Below, piece by piece: positions 1 to 8,300 of a DNA stretch of 13,514 nt. Where the stretch lies: the NCBI GenBank assembly GCA_003170875.1, contig PMYJ01000046.1:1-13514 (forward strand). Direction: 5' to 3'. The notes under the pieces were generated by a model. That model was not told where the DNA came from. It saw nothing but the letters and a program-made list of their open reading frames with translations, and did no database searches. The number at the start of each line of letters is the position of its first letter. Position 1 is the first letter of the stretch. The position numbers and the translations under genes were made by a program. The DNA is from Candidatus Dormiibacterota bacterium. Its GTDB lineage: Bacteria > Chloroflexota > Dormibacteria > Aeolococcales > Aeolococcaceae.

Positions 1-191
1 CGGTTGAAGATGAGCTCGACCTTGGCGACGGGATGGTCGCCTTCCAGCGCCCAACCCACAAAGAGCTGAGGCCCCCGGAGGAGGAGATCGCCTCCCGGCT
101 GGTCAAACCAGCCCCGAAGAGATCGGTCGGAGCGCCGACGGAGAAGCCTCCGCCCCAGGCTACGAAGCTGCAGCGGTCGGTTCGAGGCCAT
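1..191 (-). CDS. N-terminal fragment of an unidentified protein, coupled to the epimerase gene; continues past the left edge
   Basis: An open frame starts at the ATG at 191-189 and stays open for 63 codons to the window edge. It overlaps the last 32 bases of the upstream epimerase in another frame, so translation is probably coupled. The first ~30 residues are basic (MASNRPLQLR, then RRLLRRRSDR). They are followed by alternating hydrophobic stretches with a GWALEGDHPVAKVELIFN-type segment around residues 46-63. That segment looks like the start of a small beta-sandwich domain, with a 'GWA...G-x-VakVel' pattern that I associate with domains preceding transferases, though this is from memory and not a firm assignment. 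There is no signal peptide in what is visible. A GGTGG stretch about 12 bases upstream could serve as a weak ribosome site. Overlap with a nucleotide-sugar enzyme suggests a surface-glycan role, but the function cannot be named from 63 residues. Confidence 0.55.
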   Translation of the reverse strand, partial: MASNRPLQLRSLGRRLLRRRSDRSLRGWFDQPGGDLLLRGPQLFVGWALEGDHPVAKVELIFN

Positions 192-1188
192 CGGCGTCCG
201 CGGCCACCTGGACGATCGGCGTGTAGGGAGGGGTGGCGCGGTCGACCGCGAGCTGGCCCGCCATCACATGGTGCCAGGTGAGCTGTAGCCCCTGGTGCAG
301 GTCGATCGGTCTGTAGTCCATGAACGACGTCAGCTTGGCGATGTCGAGGACGATGGAGTCGACGTCATGGCGCCGCGCCGGAAGGAAGTCAAGGACGGGC
401 TGAGTACCGATAATCTCCCCCACCTGTCTGGCCAGCGAGAGGACGCTGTGGCCACAACCCGAGCCGACGTTAACGGTCCCGACAGGGAGATCCCCGGCGA
501 TGATGCGGGTGACCGCCTCGGCCACGTCCGCCACGTGAACGTAGTCGCGGATGGCTGAGCCGTCCCCGACGATGCGGAGGGGGAGGCCGGCGGCGACCCG
601 GTGGAGGAAGACGGCGACGGCGCCCTGGCTGCGGTCCGAGCTCTGCCCTGGCCCATACACGTTCGCCAAGCGGAAGATCTGGACCGGGACCCCGCAGGTG
701 CGGGCGTACATCTCCGCATACAACTCACATGCCAGCCGTGACACCCCGTACGTGGAGATGGGCTGCAGCGGATCGCACTCACTGGCGGGGACCCGCGTCG
801 GATTCCCGTACACGGTGCCCCCCGACGACAGGAACGCGAGGCTTGCGCACGGCCTCCGACGGAGGTGCTCCAGGATGGTGAGGAGTGGCGTGAGGGCGGC
901 GTGGACGTCGTCGAGCGGTTGCGCCGCTGCGGCCAGGGGGAGCAGGCCTCCCGCGGCGCACAGCACGTGGTCCACGCCTTCCATGGATTCGGCGAGGAAC
1001 CCAGGGTCGCCGGCATCGCCGATCATCACGCTCATGCCTTCGAGGCGGGCGGCATGGGTGCGCGTGCTCTCGCTCCGCGTCAGAACCCGCACCTCCAGGC
1101 CCTCGTCGCGGATGCGATTCCCCAGCGCGGCTCCGAGGAATCCCCACCCCACCACGAGGACGCGGCGCGAGCGACGGGAAGACTCCAT
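160..1188 (-). CDS. NAD-dependent epimerase/dehydratase (extended SDR family) with Arg in place of the catalytic Lys
   Basis: This is a cytoplasmic extended short-chain dehydrogenase of the nucleotide-sugar epimerase/dehydratase type, 342 residues, which is normal for the family. Counted from the ATG at 1188, the Rossmann motif GWGFLG is at 14-19. The strand and acidic turn GDAGDP lie near 57-62. The SSGGTVYG segment carrying the active-site Ser/Thr is at 121-128, and the active-site Tyr is at 147 in YGVSR. RLANVYGPGQ (~173-182) and RDYVHVADVA (214-223) are typical of the C-terminal substrate-binding half. The Lys of the usual YxxxK motif is Arg151, codon CGG. The ATG at 1188 is preferred because the Rossmann strand begins directly after it; an in-frame start at 1299 would add 37 residues unlike the family. 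It overlaps the next gene by 32 bases. The substrate is unknown, probably a UDP-, dTDP- or GDP-sugar. Confidence 0.88.
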   Translation of the reverse strand: MESSRRSRRVLVVGWGFLGAALGNRIRDEGLEVRVLTRSESTRTHAARLEGMSVMIGDAGDPGFLAESMEGVDHVLCAAGGLLPLAAAAQPLDDVHAALTPLLTILEHLRRRPCASLAFLSSGGTVYGNPTRVPASECDPLQPISTYGVSRLACELYAEMYARTCGVPVQIFRLANVYGPGQSSDRSQGAVAVFLHRVAAGLPLRIVGDGSAIRDYVHVADVAEAVTRIIAGDLPVGTVNVGSGCGHSVLSLARQVGEIIGTQPVLDFLPARRHDVDSIVLDIAKLTSFMDYRPIDLHQGLQLTWHHVMAGQLAVDRATPPYTPIVQVAADADGLEPTAAAS

Positions 1189-1199
1189 GATGTGGCGGC

Positions 1200-1205
1200 A
1201 GTATA
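1200..1205 (-). promoter_or_regulatory. Possible -10 element (TATACT) for the epimerase
   Basis: TATACT on the minus strand lies 11 bases upstream of the ATG at 1188. If used, the transcript would start only a few bases before the start codon, giving an almost leaderless mRNA. That would agree with the absence of a Shine-Dalgarno sequence there. No convincing -35 hexamer is visible at 16-18 bases, so this is tentative. Confidence 0.25.
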
Positions 1206-1403
1206 GCCACCGAACGAGGGGCTTGCTTGCATTCGCGTTTGCAGTTACACACAGTCCTCCCGACCGCTCCGGCCTGGCTGGAGAGGCACCGATCAACACA
1301 AACGCACCGCCAGGATGGACGCCGTGGACGCGGGGACCTGACCTGACCGGGGCCAGGGGCCGCCCGGGGGTATGGGCAGGGTCGGGTGCGTGCCCACCGA
1401 AGA

Positions 1404-1457
1404 GGTGAGCGAGCTCGCCGGCTGGTCAGCCGGCCGCCGGTCCTCACCCTCCGGTGA
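1404..1457 (+). promoter_or_regulatory. Nested inverted repeats with two competing pairings in the C39/lectin leader
   Basis: GGTGAG (1404-1409) pairs perfectly with CTCACC (1443-1448). Nested inside, GCCGGCTG (1417-1424) pairs with CAGCCGGC (1427-1434), a GC-rich hairpin with a four-base loop. The same TCACC (1444-1448) can instead pair with GGTGA (1453-1457) across a four-base loop. That GGTGA is the best Shine-Dalgarno-like sequence in the leader, seven bases before the ATG at 1465. The two pairings exclude each other, as in translational attenuators. The pairing is visible in the sequence; a regulatory function is inference. It matches no riboswitch class I recognise. Confidence 0.35.
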
Positions 1458-1464
1458 CAAGCCC

Positions 1465-1527
1465 ATGACGGAATGGCAGCTCCACGTTCGCGGCCCGGGC
1501 TGCGTCCGAGTCTTGGTGTCGCCGTGA
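1465..1527 (+). CDS. Possible 20-codon leader ORF overlapping the GTG start of the next gene
   Basis: ATG at 1465 opens a 20-residue frame (MTEWQLHVRG...VLVSP) ending in TGA at 1525-1527. A GGTGA Shine-Dalgarno-like sequence stands seven bases upstream. Its stop codon overlaps the GTG at 1524 in the arrangement GTGA, a common layout for translational coupling. The peptide resembles nothing I know, and its sequence may not matter if the ORF only serves to couple translation. It could also be chance. Confidence 0.25.
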   Translation: MTEWQLHVRGPGCVRVLVSP

Positions 1528-3275
1528 GCCCCTGCGACATCACGTCCTCGGCGCGACCTCGGGGGTGCCTGCCGCGTCGCGCCCAGGTGGCGGGGATCGC
1601 GGCGGCACTGGTCGGGTCGATCCTTGGCCTGCTCGCCCAGCCGACCACGGCCGGAGCCGCGGTCAGCGCCACCATCAGCGCCCCGCGGATCACGCAGCAG
1701 CACCCCCTCGACTGCGAGGCGGCGGCGCTGCAGATCGCCCTGGCTGCGATCGGCGTCAACATCACCCAGAACTGGGCGCTCAGCCAGTTCGGGGCCGACC
1801 TGCGACCTGCGGTGCTCGGGAGCAACGGCGCCCCCGTCGAGTGGGGCGACCCGTACCAGTCGTTCGTGGGCAACGTCAACGGATCAGAGATCACCTGGAC
1901 GGGCTACGGCGTCTACTACCCACCCGTGGTCAGAGCGGCTCGGGCGGCCGGCGTCATCGCCGAAGGCCACGAGGGATGGGCGCCGCAACAGCTGTACGAC
2001 GCAGTCGCCCAGGGCGACCCGGTCATCGTCTGGGCGCCCCACCTCATGGAGCCGACCACCGTCGGCTACTGGACGACCTGGAGCGGCAGCCAGGTCTGGT
2101 ACGCGCAGGGAGAGCACACCCAGGTGCTGGTGGGGTATGACCTTGCCGCCGGGACCGTGACCCTCGACGACCCCTGGGACGGCCTGTTCCACACCTACTC
2201 GATGACACTGTTCGAGCAGCGGTTCGCGTACTGGTTCAGCTCGGCGGTCGTGATCGAGCGCGGCGTCACCGTCCATCCGGTCAGCCTTGCCAGCGGCGCC
2301 CAAGAGCTGGTCTGGCGAGGCGCTGACGGGGACCTCTGGGCGCAGTCATATGACGGCGGTAGCTGGGGGGCACCCACCGACACCGGGATCGTCGGGCTGG
2401 CATCAGACCCTCACCCGGTGGTGTGGAACGGCAGCGTCGAGGTCGTCTGGCGCGGGGAGGACGGGAACCTCTGGGGAACCATCGACCAGGGCGGCTGGCA
2501 GGCGCCCCAGATGCTGTCCCAGGGGCCCATAGAGGGAGATCCACAACCAGTTGCATGGGGCACCCGTGAGCTGGACGTCTTCTGGCAAGGTCCGGGCGGA
2601 TCGCTGGTGCACGCCTGGACGTCCTCCGCGGGCGGGTGGAGTGGGCCTCAGACCCTCGTGTCCAGCGGCCTGGCGTCGGACCCCATGCCGGTGGCCGCCC
2701 CGGACTCCACAACCACGGTGGTCGCGGCGGGAACGGGGCCGATCGACGTGTTCTGGACCGGGCTCGACGGCAGCCTCTGGCACGAATGGTTCAACGGGCA
2801 GTGGAACGGCCCCGTCAGCCTGGGTGGGCATCTGGCCTCTGACCCCCATCCTGTCGCAGGCATGCTGGGCAGTGTCGTCGTCCTCTGGCAGGGGACCGAC
2901 GGAACGCTCTGGGCCGACTCCTGGGCCTCGCGGTGGAGCGGGCCGCAGCAGCTGACGACGGCAATGCTGGGTGGTGCTCCGCAGCCGGTGGCGCTCGACA
3001 GCTCCATCGACGTGCTCTGGCGAGGCACGGACGGCAACCTATGGCACGACCTCTGGGACAACGGATGGACGGGCGCAGCCCTGGTCGGCGACGGGCCGCT
3101 GGAGAGCGATCCGCAGCCGGTGGCCACCGAGGGGATAGAGGACGTCTTTTGGGGCGGCACCTACCAGGGCATCTACCTGGCCCAGAACCTGCCGTGGTCG
3201 ATGAGTCAGCAGCGGGTCCTGGGCTCCGGCGGACCGAGCTGGACGGGTTCTCTGCGACTGGGCACGGCCGGCTGA
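1524..3275 (+). CDS. Secreted C39-like papain-fold peptidase fused to a seven-repeat PLL-type lectin propeller
   Basis: Numbering is from the GTG at 1524 (583 residues). An in-frame ATG at 1473 would add 17 residues. The GTG is preferred because a GGTG stretch sits five bases upstream and it gives a more compact signal peptide: basic PRR near residues 17-19, hydrophobic core about 22-37, Ala-rich end near 45. Residues ~50-245 look like a C39-like (peptidase_C39_2) domain. Gln58/59 and Cys64 lie in QQHPLDCEAAAL, His198 in GEHTQVLVGYD, and Asp216 in LDDPWDG, giving the Cys-His-Asp order of the fold. Residues ~253-583 hold seven repeats of about 45 residues, six with a W-x-G-x-D/G-G-x-L core (W264, W309, W354, W411, W455, W499) and a degenerate seventh at W543. 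This is the pattern of PLL/PHL-type fucose-binding propellers. It probably acts outside the cell, binding glycans while cleaving a peptide. The membrane protein downstream begins 67 bases later on the same strand and may be cotranscribed. Confidence 0.82.
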   Translation: MSPCDITSSARPRGCLPRRAQVAGIAAALVGSILGLLAQPTTAGAAVSATISAPRITQQHPLDCEAAALQIALAAIGVNITQNWALSQFGADLRPAVLGSNGAPVEWGDPYQSFVGNVNGSEITWTGYGVYYPPVVRAARAAGVIAEGHEGWAPQQLYDAVAQGDPVIVWAPHLMEPTTVGYWTTWSGSQVWYAQGEHTQVLVGYDLAAGTVTLDDPWDGLFHTYSMTLFEQRFAYWFSSAVVIERGVTVHPVSLASGAQELVWRGADGDLWAQSYDGGSWGAPTDTGIVGLASDPHPVVWNGSVEVVWRGEDGNLWGTIDQGGWQAPQMLSQGPIEGDPQPVAWGTRELDVFWQGPGGSLVHAWTSSAGGWSGPQTLVSSGLASDPMPVAAPDSTTTVVAAGTGPIDVFWTGLDGSLWHEWFNGQWNGPVSLGGHLASDPHPVAGMLGSVVVLWQGTDGTLWADSWASRWSGPQQLTTAMLGGAPQPVALDSSIDVLWRGTDGNLWHDLWDNGWTGAALVGDGPLESDPQPVATEGIEDVFWGGTYQGIYLAQNLPWSMSQQRVLGSGGPSWTGSLRLGTAG

Positions 3276-3342
3276 GGCGGGGCGAGGCGTATCACGGAGT
3301 GGGCCGGGCGTTGATGCCGTCGCTGGGGTACGTTAGGGTCGC

Positions 3343-4074
3343 ATGACTCGCGGCATGACTGTCCCGGACCCCGATCCGCTCCGCCAACCGGACAATGACC
3401 TCCATCCTGGGCCAGACCGGCTCACCGCCCTCGATCTGCCGCGGTACCGCCAAAGGCACAGCCGGCAGACGGGTCGTGGCCACCTCGGACTCCTCACGGC
3501 CCTGCTCCTCCTGTTCATCGCCGCTGCTTTTGGAGCGTTTCTGCTCGTGCTGGTCCAAGCCCCCGCGAAGGTGCCGTCCGGCCCGACCTCCGCGACCTCG
3601 ACTCCGGCAGCGCCGGCGACAACCCCATCCCCGGCCACCGCGACGATGACGACGAGCCCGAGTCCGTCCGTGAGCGCCACGAGCTCGGCGACGACACCGG
3701 CAGCGCAGGAGGCGGCGGCGCTGGTCCTCTTCCCTGCTTCCGGCAGCGCCTGCGGCGATGTGACCGGGGACTACGCGTCGTGCCCGGTGAGCTCTCGCAT
3801 GGAGCAGCGGCTGGCCGCGCTCTACGCCGTGGCCGGCCGCCCATACCGCCCGATGTGCCGCTGCAGCCGCAATTGGGACAGCGTCGACATCTCCGAGACG
3901 GCCGCTCCCAGCACCCTGGACGTGACCTTCACCTTCCCCGGCGGCCGGGTGACCATGATGGTGTCGATGGTCGCCGGCCCCGGGGGCTCGGAATGGGTCG
4001 CCGACGACACGACCTGCGACGGGGCCGACATCTACTCGCAGACGGACCCGCCAGCCTGCTGGGCGCCCGGGTAG
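3343..4074 (+). CDS. Single-pass membrane protein with P/T/S-rich stalk and six-cysteine outer domain
   Basis: I do not recognise this family. From the ATG at 3343 (243 residues) there is a hydrophilic N-terminus of ~47 residues with basic RYRQRHSRQTGRG, which predicts a cytoplasmic side. One membrane helix follows at about 48-71. A Pro/Thr/Ser/Ala stalk spans about 73-122, of a length and composition suited to crossing a cell wall. The outer domain (~125-243) has Cys at 137, 147, 172, 174, 225 and 239, enough for three disulfides. It includes an alternating TLDVTFTFPGGRVTMMV strand region. A second ATG at 3355 is possible; an AGGG stretch just upstream favours 3343. It follows the C39/lectin gene by 67 bases and converges on the CHAP gene. 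A sensor or wall-anchored partner of the secreted enzymes is conceivable but not shown. Confidence 0.75.
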   Translation: MTRGMTVPDPDPLRQPDNDLHPGPDRLTALDLPRYRQRHSRQTGRGHLGLLTALLLLFIAAAFGAFLLVLVQAPAKVPSGPTSATSTPAAPATTPSPATATMTTSPSPSVSATSSATTPAAQEAAALVLFPASGSACGDVTGDYASCPVSSRMEQRLAALYAVAGRPYRPMCRCSRNWDSVDISETAAPSTLDVTFTFPGGRVTMMVSMVAGPGGSEWVADDTTCDGADIYSQTDPPACWAPG

Positions 4075-4104
4075 AGGGCGGGGAACCCGGACCTGGACCC
4101 GGGC
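4065..4104. terminator. Possible bidirectional terminator hairpin between convergent genes
   Basis: GCCCGGGT (4065-4072) and ACCCGGGC (4097-4104) are perfect 8-base inverted repeats. A closer partner, ACCCGG, lies at 4085-4090. They span the stop codon of the membrane-protein gene and the gap before the stop of the convergent CHAP gene (4118). There is no T-tract on either side, so the assignment rests on position and symmetry. Confidence 0.3.
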
Positions 4105-4117
4105 GGAAGGTCGCGGC

Positions 4118-5197
4118 CTACAGGATGGGCGGCGGGGGAACGTCCTTCGGCGGGATGGAGCTGATCTCGGGGCGGACCTCCGGGGTCGACGACGCTCCGG
4201 CGACAGGCAGGGACGGAGACGGTGGGGGCTGGGCCACCTCGGGATTCGGGCCACGTGCAACCTCGCCGGTGGGGAGGAACTGAGCGCCCCAGGTGCAGCC
4301 ACAGGGTGGGGGCGCGGAGGTGGCGCCCGCCGGAAGAGTGGTCGGTGGGGAGGCGCTCGGACCCACGGTGCCGATCGCCGGGTCGGCCGATGGGGTGGAA
4401 GTGGGCAGAGGGGTCGCCACCGCGGTGGGCGTCGGCGGGGTGACCCGATAGCCGGGTTCGACGGGAGAGGACGGCGCGGTCTCGCTGGGGAGGGCCGGCT
4501 GAGATCCCGGCCCGACCGGGCCCAGGTCCGAAGCGGGAGCCACTGACGACTGCAACCAGCCGAGGATCGGGAGTCCCCAGCGCGGCGGCATGTAGGTGGG
4601 ATCCCAGGTGCTGCCGACGTCCCCGCCGATCGGGAGCTGGGCATAGCCAGTGGGGTCCGGGTCACCCCAGTTCTGCTCGACGATGTTCACGTAACCATTG
4701 CCGACGCCCGAGACAACAGCGACGTGGCCGGAGGGGTCGAACGAGGTTTGATCAAAGACCAGGAGGTCGCCGAACGCCGGGAAGACGGTGCCCCCGTTGG
4801 GCTGCTGGAGGAAGGGCGGGGTCTGGTACGGGCCGGTCGCGTACATCTGGTAGGCGTAGGAGGCGTCCCAGCCGTTCCAGGGATCGCCGTAGGCGATCTC
4901 CGCCCATCGCGCCGCCAGCTCGAAGCACTCGTAGTCCCAGCCGTAGGGTCCCCACTGATCCTGGTTCCCGGTACCGTTGCTGTAGACGTTGAGGTCACCG
5001 AGAGAGGCAGAGGACCCCGCCCAGCTGCTACCCGGGACCAGCACCGTGCCCCATGGCACGGTGGCCGCCCCGACCGGTGGGGCGACGCTCATCATGGCCG
5101 CAGTCAGGGCAACGCCGGCCACGATGCCCAATAGAGGGCGACCGCGGAAGTTCACGCGCCATCCGGTCACAGCGCCCCCACCATACGGGCGCGACAT
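4118..5197 (-). CDS. Secreted CHAP-domain peptidoglycan hydrolase with long proline-rich tail
   Basis: This is a cysteine amidase/endopeptidase of the CHAP type, expected to cleave peptidoglycan stem peptides or cross-bridges outside the membrane. Numbered from the ATG at 5197 (359 residues), the signal peptide has a basic region to ~20 and a hydrophobic core ~22-38, with probable cleavage after VGA at ~44. The CHAP domain (about 60-205) shows the nucleophile Cys91 in YECFELAARW, His158 in SGHVAVVSG, and Glu174/Asn176 in VEQNWG. It also has the FGDLLVF strand typical of the family. From ~225 to the end the protein is a Pro/Ser/Thr/Ala tail interrupted by CGC (Cys299, Cys301) and ending in PPPPIL. 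No LPXTG-type signal is seen. An in-frame ATG at 5233 is the alternative start; GGA six bases before 5197 favours the inner one. It lies 128 bases downstream of the propeller gene and may be cotranscribed. Confidence 0.85.
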   Translation of the reverse strand: MSRPYGGGAVTGWRVNFRGRPLLGIVAGVALTAAMMSVAPPVGAATVPWGTVLVPGSSWAGSSASLGDLNVYSNGTGNQDQWGPYGWDYECFELAARWAEIAYGDPWNGWDASYAYQMYATGPYQTPPFLQQPNGGTVFPAFGDLLVFDQTSFDPSGHVAVVSGVGNGYVNIVEQNWGDPDPTGYAQLPIGGDVGSTWDPTYMPPRWGLPILGWLQSSVAPASDLGPVGPGSQPALPSETAPSSPVEPGYRVTPPTPTAVATPLPTSTPSADPAIGTVGPSASPPTTLPAGATSAPPPCGCTWGAQFLPTGEVARGPNPEVAQPPPSPSLPVAGASSTPEVRPEISSIPPKDVPPPPIL

Positions 5198-5325
5198 CGC
5201 CAATCCAGCGTAGCCACCGGCCGGCGACGCCATCGTTACCCGCTCATCACACCACTCGTCCTCGCCATCCGAGCTGAACGGGGGTTTCGTGAGGAGGACC
5301 TCCGGGCCGCGCCTCCCCGATCCGG

Positions 5326-8300
5326 CTATTGAAACCAGCCGACGGCGTCGATGATGAAGTCGATGGTGCCGAGCGAGTTGTAGACGTCGATCCTGCCATC
5401 GGCGGGGACCGCGACGATCACGCAGTTGGCGATGTTGGTGAACGCGGGTGGGTTGAGGTCTGAGGTCACCGGTGTGGAAGCGACATCCGGGTAGACCGTG
5501 AGGAAGGTGGCGGCGGTCCCACTCACCGCCGTGACGTTGGCGACGAGGGCCACGATGCCCGTCGCCGGCAGCGGGTAGGTGCCGTCGATCTGAACCGCCA
5601 CCGTCTGACCGGGACCGCGCGGCTCCCCGGCGCATTGGGTCCCCTGGGTGTATCGGGTGTCGCAGATCCGCGAGGGGCCGAGGGCATAGAAGAGGGCCCC
5701 GCCGGTGTCCGAGCCGTTGCCGAACCAGCCGTTGACATCGACGACGACATTGATGGTGCCGAGATCGTTGAAGACGCAGACATAGCCGGTTCCGCCATAC
5801 GGGGTGATCTCGGCGACGACCCGATTCGGCTGGTTGGTGTTGGCAGATACGTTGAGGTTCGAAGCGGCCGGTGGTGCGCCGCAGGTCGGTGGTCCGGCCC
5901 CACTGGGGGTCGGCGGGTAGACGGTGAGGTAGGTGAGGGTGCTCCCGCTCACCGCGGTGAGGTTGAGGACCACCGCCTCGGCGTCATTGCCCGTCGACAC
6001 CCCGGTGGTGCCGTCGGTTACCGCGACCAGCCGGCTCTGGCCGGCCGTCAGGGGGTCGCTGGTCCCGGGGTTGCAGGCCGTCCCCTGCCCGCCTCGGGTG
6101 TCGCACACCCGGACTGGGGGTGACAGGGCGTGAAACTCGCCGGCCGTGCCGGAACCTCCGCTGAGGTAGTACCCCTCGACATCGACCACGATGTCGATGG
6201 TGCCGGCTGCGTTGAAGATGTTGACGTACCCGGGGTTGCCGCCCGAGGGACCCAGGGCGACGGTTGTCAGGTTGGCGATGACCTGCTGGGGGTTGGCGTT
6301 GAGGGTGGAGGCGGTCGGCACGGCGCCGCCTGCCGGGAAGAGGGCGAGGTAGGTGTCCTGGCTGCCGGACACGGCCGTCACGTTGAGCACCACCGCGGTC
6401 GCGCTAGCGGGGACGACGGTGCCGGAGTAGCCGGACGGTGTGAAGCCGCCGACCTGGATGCTGCGCGTCTGCCCGGACCCGAATGAGCCGCCGGTGCACT
6501 GGACACAGGTCGAGGTGCGAGTGTCGAGCACCCGGTATGGCGTCAACGGTTGGTAGCGGGATGGCGGGACATAGAGGTAGGACGCCAGCGCACTGCTCCC
6601 CAGCGAGTCGGTGACGCTGCCATTGACCGAACCGGCCGCATGGGCGGGAGCGATGAAGGTGAAGGAGTTCGGGGTGATGCTGCTGGCGGTCACTGGGGAG
6701 CCCGCGAAGGTGAAGGTGCTCGCCGGTCCGAAGTCGGAGCCGTTCACCGTGACCCCCGTGCCGCCCGTCGTCGGCCCGACGGCCGGCGTCAGGTTGGCGA
6801 TGGAGGGGCCCGAGTAGGTCAGACGCCCGACCGCGGTGCCCCAGTCGTCGGGGTGCGCCGAGTCGAGCTGGATCTCGTTGGCGAACCAGAAGTCCTCGGG
6901 GTATTCCGGGTCCATGGCGCCGCCGGCATAGTCGCCGAACCGGCACGCGGTGGTGTGGGTCACCGGGTCGTTCACGGAGCTGCAGGCCCCGGTGTTCGTG
7001 TAGTACCTCCCCAGCCCGTTCACGAAGTAGGGCCCGGTCCCGCTCTCCACCGTGACCGGGGCGGAGAGCTGAGCGGCTCCCGCCACCAAACCGACCGCAT
7101 CCAGGCTCGGATACGTGCTGCTGCTCGAGGTGGTGAAGGTGCTCAGCAGGTCACCGGTCGGATCGATCCCGAAGGAGGGATAGTAGACGTAGGCGCCGGA
7201 GATGCCGACGTCGAGGTTGTGCAGGATTGACACGACGGTGGTGGGAGGGCTGCCGCTAGTGCTGACCGATGCCTCGATGTAGCGGATGCAGGCGACCGTG
7301 ACGCTGGCCTCCGTGCACCCCTCGTCGAAGCCGGTCCAGAGAGCTCCGTTGCTCAGGATCCCGGCGTTGATGCGATCGTCGTCGGTGTCGATCGTATAGG
7401 TGGAGCCGCTCTGCGGCGCTGCGGGTGGCAGCTCCGATTCGGTGATGCCGGGATAGTGGTAGGTCTGGCCGACGGTTCCCGGCGTGTTCCCGGTCACTCC
7501 GAGGACAAAGAGCGAGGGTCCCGGGCCTGAGCCCGGCAGGTCGCCCGAGCCGTCGTTGCTGACGAAGTAGAGCGTGGAGCCCTCGGAGATGTCGGACACC
7601 GGATAGAGGCTGAAGAACGACGTGGTGGGCGCACCCAGCTGGGTGCTCAGCGGGTCGATGATCGGATCCGTGGTGTTCCCCAGGAAGAGGGACTTGGACA
7701 TGACGAAGAACTCGTCGCCGTCCCAATGGAGGGTGGCGACATTGAACTCGTCCCAGGAGACGCCGACCTTGTCGCCGGAGAACCCGATCATCGGCTGGTC
7801 GGTGATGGCGTCGGCGTAGTAGGAGTAGAAGTAGTAGCCCTCCCACTGGCCGGTGGGGTCACCCCCGGTGGTGTGGAGGACGAAGACGATGCTGCACGTC
7901 TCACCGGCGGGCTCGTAGCCAGGCAGGCAGGACTGGCCCGGCGCCGGCGTGGTGGTGATGAAGAAGGAGAGGTAGAACTGTCCGGCGCCCGGGTCGTAGA
8001 GGATGTGGGGGTCGCTCAGCTCCCATCCCGGGGCATAGACGAAGTCGTTGAGATCCATCTGATCGCAGCCACCCAGACTGTCGGTGACCAACTGAGCGGA
8101 GGCGGGCACCGGGGGTGGGCAGACGGCACCGGGGGGCTCAGGATAGGCGGCGCCGGTTCGCTGGCGGATGTAGATCGACTCGTTGGTGGTCTCGACCACC
8201 CACTGCGGACCCACGGCGATGTCCGGGTTGGGCGGCGTGACCGTCTGGTCCGACGCCGTCTCCTGGTCGCTGAGACCCTCCTGCCCGCTGAGGGTGGTGC

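Larger units (their letters stand above)
1189..1523. other. Divergent intergenic region between epimerase and C39-like/lectin gene
   Basis: About 335 bases separate the two divergent starts. The left part holds the TATACT box. The middle (about 1210-1400) is GC-rich and shows no gene or recognisable promoter. The right part (1404-1527) holds nested inverted repeats and a short leader ORF, described separately. Open frames crossing the region on the minus strand are rich in Arg and Pro and look like composition artefacts. Confidence 0.5.

Noticed and set aside
1404..1457. Leader structure as a c-di-AMP (ydaO-type) riboswitch, since these often precede wall hydrolases in high-GC bacteria
   Set aside because: The conserved core sequences of that class are not recognisable here; only the hairpins and the alternative pairing are supported.
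779..1894. Minus-strand frame of about 371 codons crossing the divergent intergenic region
   Set aside because: It would run antisense to the C39-like domain and into the epimerase in a wrong frame; the translation is Arg/Pro-rich without motifs.
3292..4665. Long minus-strand open frame of about 457 codons opposite the stalked membrane protein
   Set aside because: The translation is almost entirely Arg/Pro/Ala/Gly/His with no domain, and it spans two genes with clear motifs in other frames. Typical of GC-rich antisense DNA.
5285..5310. GGAGG/CCTCC inverted repeat between the propeller and CHAP genes as a terminator
   Set aside because: The arms are separated by a single base, too close to form a hairpin loop, and there is no T-tract.
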